Assembly: GCF_029544075.1 (NCBI RefSeq) | Contig: NZ_JAJQJH010000014.1 | Span: forward strand, 36,048 to 100,047 | DNA length: 64,000 bases | Direction of reading: 5' to 3' | From: Chromohalobacter canadensis | GTDB lineage: Bacteria > Pseudomonadota > Gammaproteobacteria > Pseudomonadales > Halomonadaceae | Shown: positions 62,458 through 64,000 of the stretch, piece after piece | Numbering within the stretch: the stretch's first letter is position 1 | Layout of the letters: each line of letters starts with the position of its first letter | The notes under the pieces: model-generated | What the model saw: only the letters and a program-made list of their open reading frames with translations | Database searches by the model: none | Told to the model about the DNA's origin: nothing | Made by a program: the position numbers and the translations under genes

Positions 62458-63435
62458 CTACTCAGTCCACCAGCGCTCCCAGCCCGTTGGTGCGCCCATG
62501 TCTTCCAGCGATAGCCTCCGCTCTGCATGCGGTACCGGGAAACTCTCTAGATGTGTCTGTAAGCGTTGATGCCAGCCGGTATTCGGGCAAATCACCTTGG
62601 TCATATGCCGGATGATACTCAGCAGCAAGAAAGGGCGAGCGATCAACTGCGGTTGATCGTGGAACGCGTCGCACCACGGCAAGACGCCTATCTCGGGCAG
62701 CTTGGGCTGATCGATGACGTTACGGTTCCAGAGCCGGCTGTGGTGGGCGCAGACGTTGCGCAGGTAGTTCAGCGAGCGAAGCCAGCTCTGGAAGACCTTC
62801 CAGTCCTGAACGTCATATTTCTGCGCGACCCGTACCTGGTCCGGCACCTTCATCATGGCGAAGAGCTGCGACAGGGTGCCGAAGTCCCAAGTCTCGACGG
62901 CGACCCAGATCGGCAGTCGCGGCCCATGCTTCTGGCGATAGTGCTTGACGAAGTCCTCCTTGGAACGTCGCTCCATCCCCTCGCAGCGTTCCTGCCACTT
63001 CTCGAAGCTGTCGCGCGGGTCACGTCCGGATTTGCGGCGGGCGAAGGAGGGGTGGAAGGTGGCGCGATGCAGGTGTGCGAAGGCATCGCTCTTGCCCAAT
63101 AGGTAGGCGATATCCACTCGCAGCGCGATCTCGATGCGCTCAAGTGCATCGGTCAGGCGCAGCCGAAGCTCCTTGTCGAAGAGGTAAAGTCGCACCGCGT
63201 CGACGAACTGGGTATCGGGAACGAACCGGTCGGTGGCCTGGGTAATCTGTCGACCATGCTGGTCGTGATCCACCGTCTCGAAGACCCGAAAGGGGTACCA
63301 GTAGGCGCTCAGGCGGTAGTAACCGACGCGCTCCAGATACTCCAGGGCAGCGGCCTCGTCGCCTACCTGCATCCCGCGCTCGGTGAGGAGACCCAACTGC
63401 TCTTGAAAGGACTTCCATGGTCGATCGTAGGCCAT
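62458..63435 (-). CDS. Abi family (AbiD/AbiF-like) protein
   Basis: A 325-residue protein of the Abi_2 group. The family opening is KSFQEQLGLLTERGMQV, then YLERVGYYRLSAYWYPFR. Later come WVAVETWDFGTLSQLF and YLRNVCAHHSRLWNR, the conserved R-N-x-x-A-H-H-x-R-L-W motif that resembles HEPN-type RNase motifs. Such proteins are linked to abortive phage infection. Its ATG overlaps the stop of the restriction specificity gene (TGATG), so both are translated together. Confidence 0.85.
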   Translation of the reverse strand: MAYDRPWKSFQEQLGLLTERGMQVGDEAAALEYLERVGYYRLSAYWYPFRVFETVDHDQHGRQITQATDRFVPDTQFVDAVRLYLFDKELRLRLTDALERIEIALRVDIAYLLGKSDAFAHLHRATFHPSFARRKSGRDPRDSFEKWQERCEGMERRSKEDFVKHYRQKHGPRLPIWVAVETWDFGTLSQLFAMMKVPDQVRVAQKYDVQDWKVFQSWLRSLNYLRNVCAHHSRLWNRNVIDQPKLPEIGVLPWCDAFHDQPQLIARPFLLLSIIRHMTKVICPNTGWHQRLQTHLESFPVPHAERRLSLEDMGAPTGWERWWTE

Positions 63436-64000
63436 CAGGACACCGCCTGTTCCACTACCGCTTCGGCCAGATGAGTGCGGGTCTCGCCCGCCTCGCCCAG
63501 ACGGGCTTTGAGCTGGTCGCAGAGGGCCATCAGCTCTTCAACTTTTTCGACGATACGGTGTTGCTCTTCCAAGGGTGGCAGAGGGAACTTGATGTTCCTT
63601 ATCTTTCCAACACTAAGGTTGTACAGACCGCTTGTCGTTACAGCAAGACGCTTCATCTCTGCTATCCCCGAGGGAGAGTTGAGAAAAAGCGCGATAAAAT
63701 CGCTTCCCCCTTCAATGGCTGGCCTAACTCTTATCAAATGATTCTGATAGACACAGTTTGGTATGCGACTGTCCCAGATTGCACAACGACCTATTTCATC
63801 GGAGCTGCCATTTCCCTCTACGATGAGTATGTCGCCCCCGTTTAACCTGTATTGTTCCAGCTCTTCATCAAAAATTTCAAACAATGGTAAGTTGTGGCAA
63901 TTAGAAAGCTCCCCCCTTTGAACCCTGAATTCAACCAATAAGCGCAGCACCTGCGGTATCCAGGGCGCCGGAGTATTCCCCCAGAAACACCTGTGCCGGT
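63435..64000 (-). CDS. hsdS: Type I restriction specificity subunit (HsdS), partial
   Basis: The C-terminal 188 codons of a gene whose 5' part lies beyond the right edge; the frame is open up to base 64000. The second target-recognition domain ends in FPLPPLEEQHRIVEKVEELMALCDQLKARL, the conserved HsdS segment plus coiled-coil helix. It sets the DNA target of a type I restriction-modification enzyme; hsdM and hsdR would be outside the window. Confidence 0.85.
   Translation of the reverse strand, partial: RHRCFWGNTPAPWIPQVLRLLVEFRVQRGELSNCHNLPLFEIFDEELEQYRLNGGDILIVEGNGSSDEIGRCAIWDSRIPNCVYQNHLIRVRPAIEGGSDFIALFLNSPSGIAEMKRLAVTTSGLYNLSVGKIRNIKFPLPPLEEQHRIVEKVEELMALCDQLKARLGEAGETRTHLAEAVVEQAVS

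Overview
The window is a high-GC gammaproteobacterial chromosome segment. Gene content (two NIS siderophore clusters, AEC, TRAP and SSS transporters, a CsbD-like stress protein, an NdvB-type glucan synthase) suggests a halophilic member of the Halomonadaceae (Halomonas/Chromohalobacter type). That placement is inference; no rRNA is present.

Layout. 0-2 kb: small envelope/stress genes and an AEC-family permease. 2-24 kb: an iron-acquisition block built around an achromobactin/staphyloferrin-B-like pathway. It has a PvdE-type ABC exporter, a ferric-siderophore ATPase with a sucrase/ferredoxin-like protein, the operon acsD-acsE-acsC-acsB-acsA, and a convergent operon MFS-cbrA-cbrB-cbrC-rraA-like, followed by two TonB-dependent receptors. 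24-37 kb: a second siderophore block with fhuCDB-like hydroxamate import genes and a dfoJ-dfoA-dfoC-like desferrioxamine-type operon. DfoC is an acyltransferase-synthetase fusion, and the operon ends in a FecI-type sigma factor. A third TonB receptor and a phosphopantetheinyl transferase/YceI pair follow. Eight Fur-box-like sites precede the iron operons. 38 kb: tRNA-Ile2(CAU) and a PAS-GAF-GGDEF protein. 40-44 kb: an SSS symporter, decayed mobile DNA, a zinc metallopeptidase and an AT-rich gap. 44-53 kb: one 2861-residue cyclic beta-1,2-glucan synthase gene. 53-57 kb: a Crp/Fnr regulator, a broken second copy of the SSS gene, a FitAB-type toxin-antitoxin pair and a PD-(D/E)XK protein. 57-62 kb: a TRAP transporter, an FMN-dependent 2-hydroxyacid dehydrogenase and a GntR regulator. 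62-64 kb: gene remnants, then an Abi-family gene coupled to a type I restriction specificity gene that runs off the right edge.

How it works together. Under iron limitation, Fur release would switch on synthesis of a citrate/2-oxoglutarate-type carboxylate siderophore and a hydroxamate siderophore. It would also switch on their export (ABC and MFS), three outer-membrane receptors, two periplasmic binding proteins and two FecCD/FhuB-type permeases. The carboxylate cluster lacks its own diamine-forming gene (acsF or sbnAB). In an ectoine producer, EctB could supply diaminobutyrate, but ectB is not in this window. I saw no clearly undescribed system. The most unusual points are the Cys-rich orphan sigma factor, the internal start site inside dfoC, the RraA-like protein with an altered catalytic motif, and traces of rearrangement around the siderophore genes.
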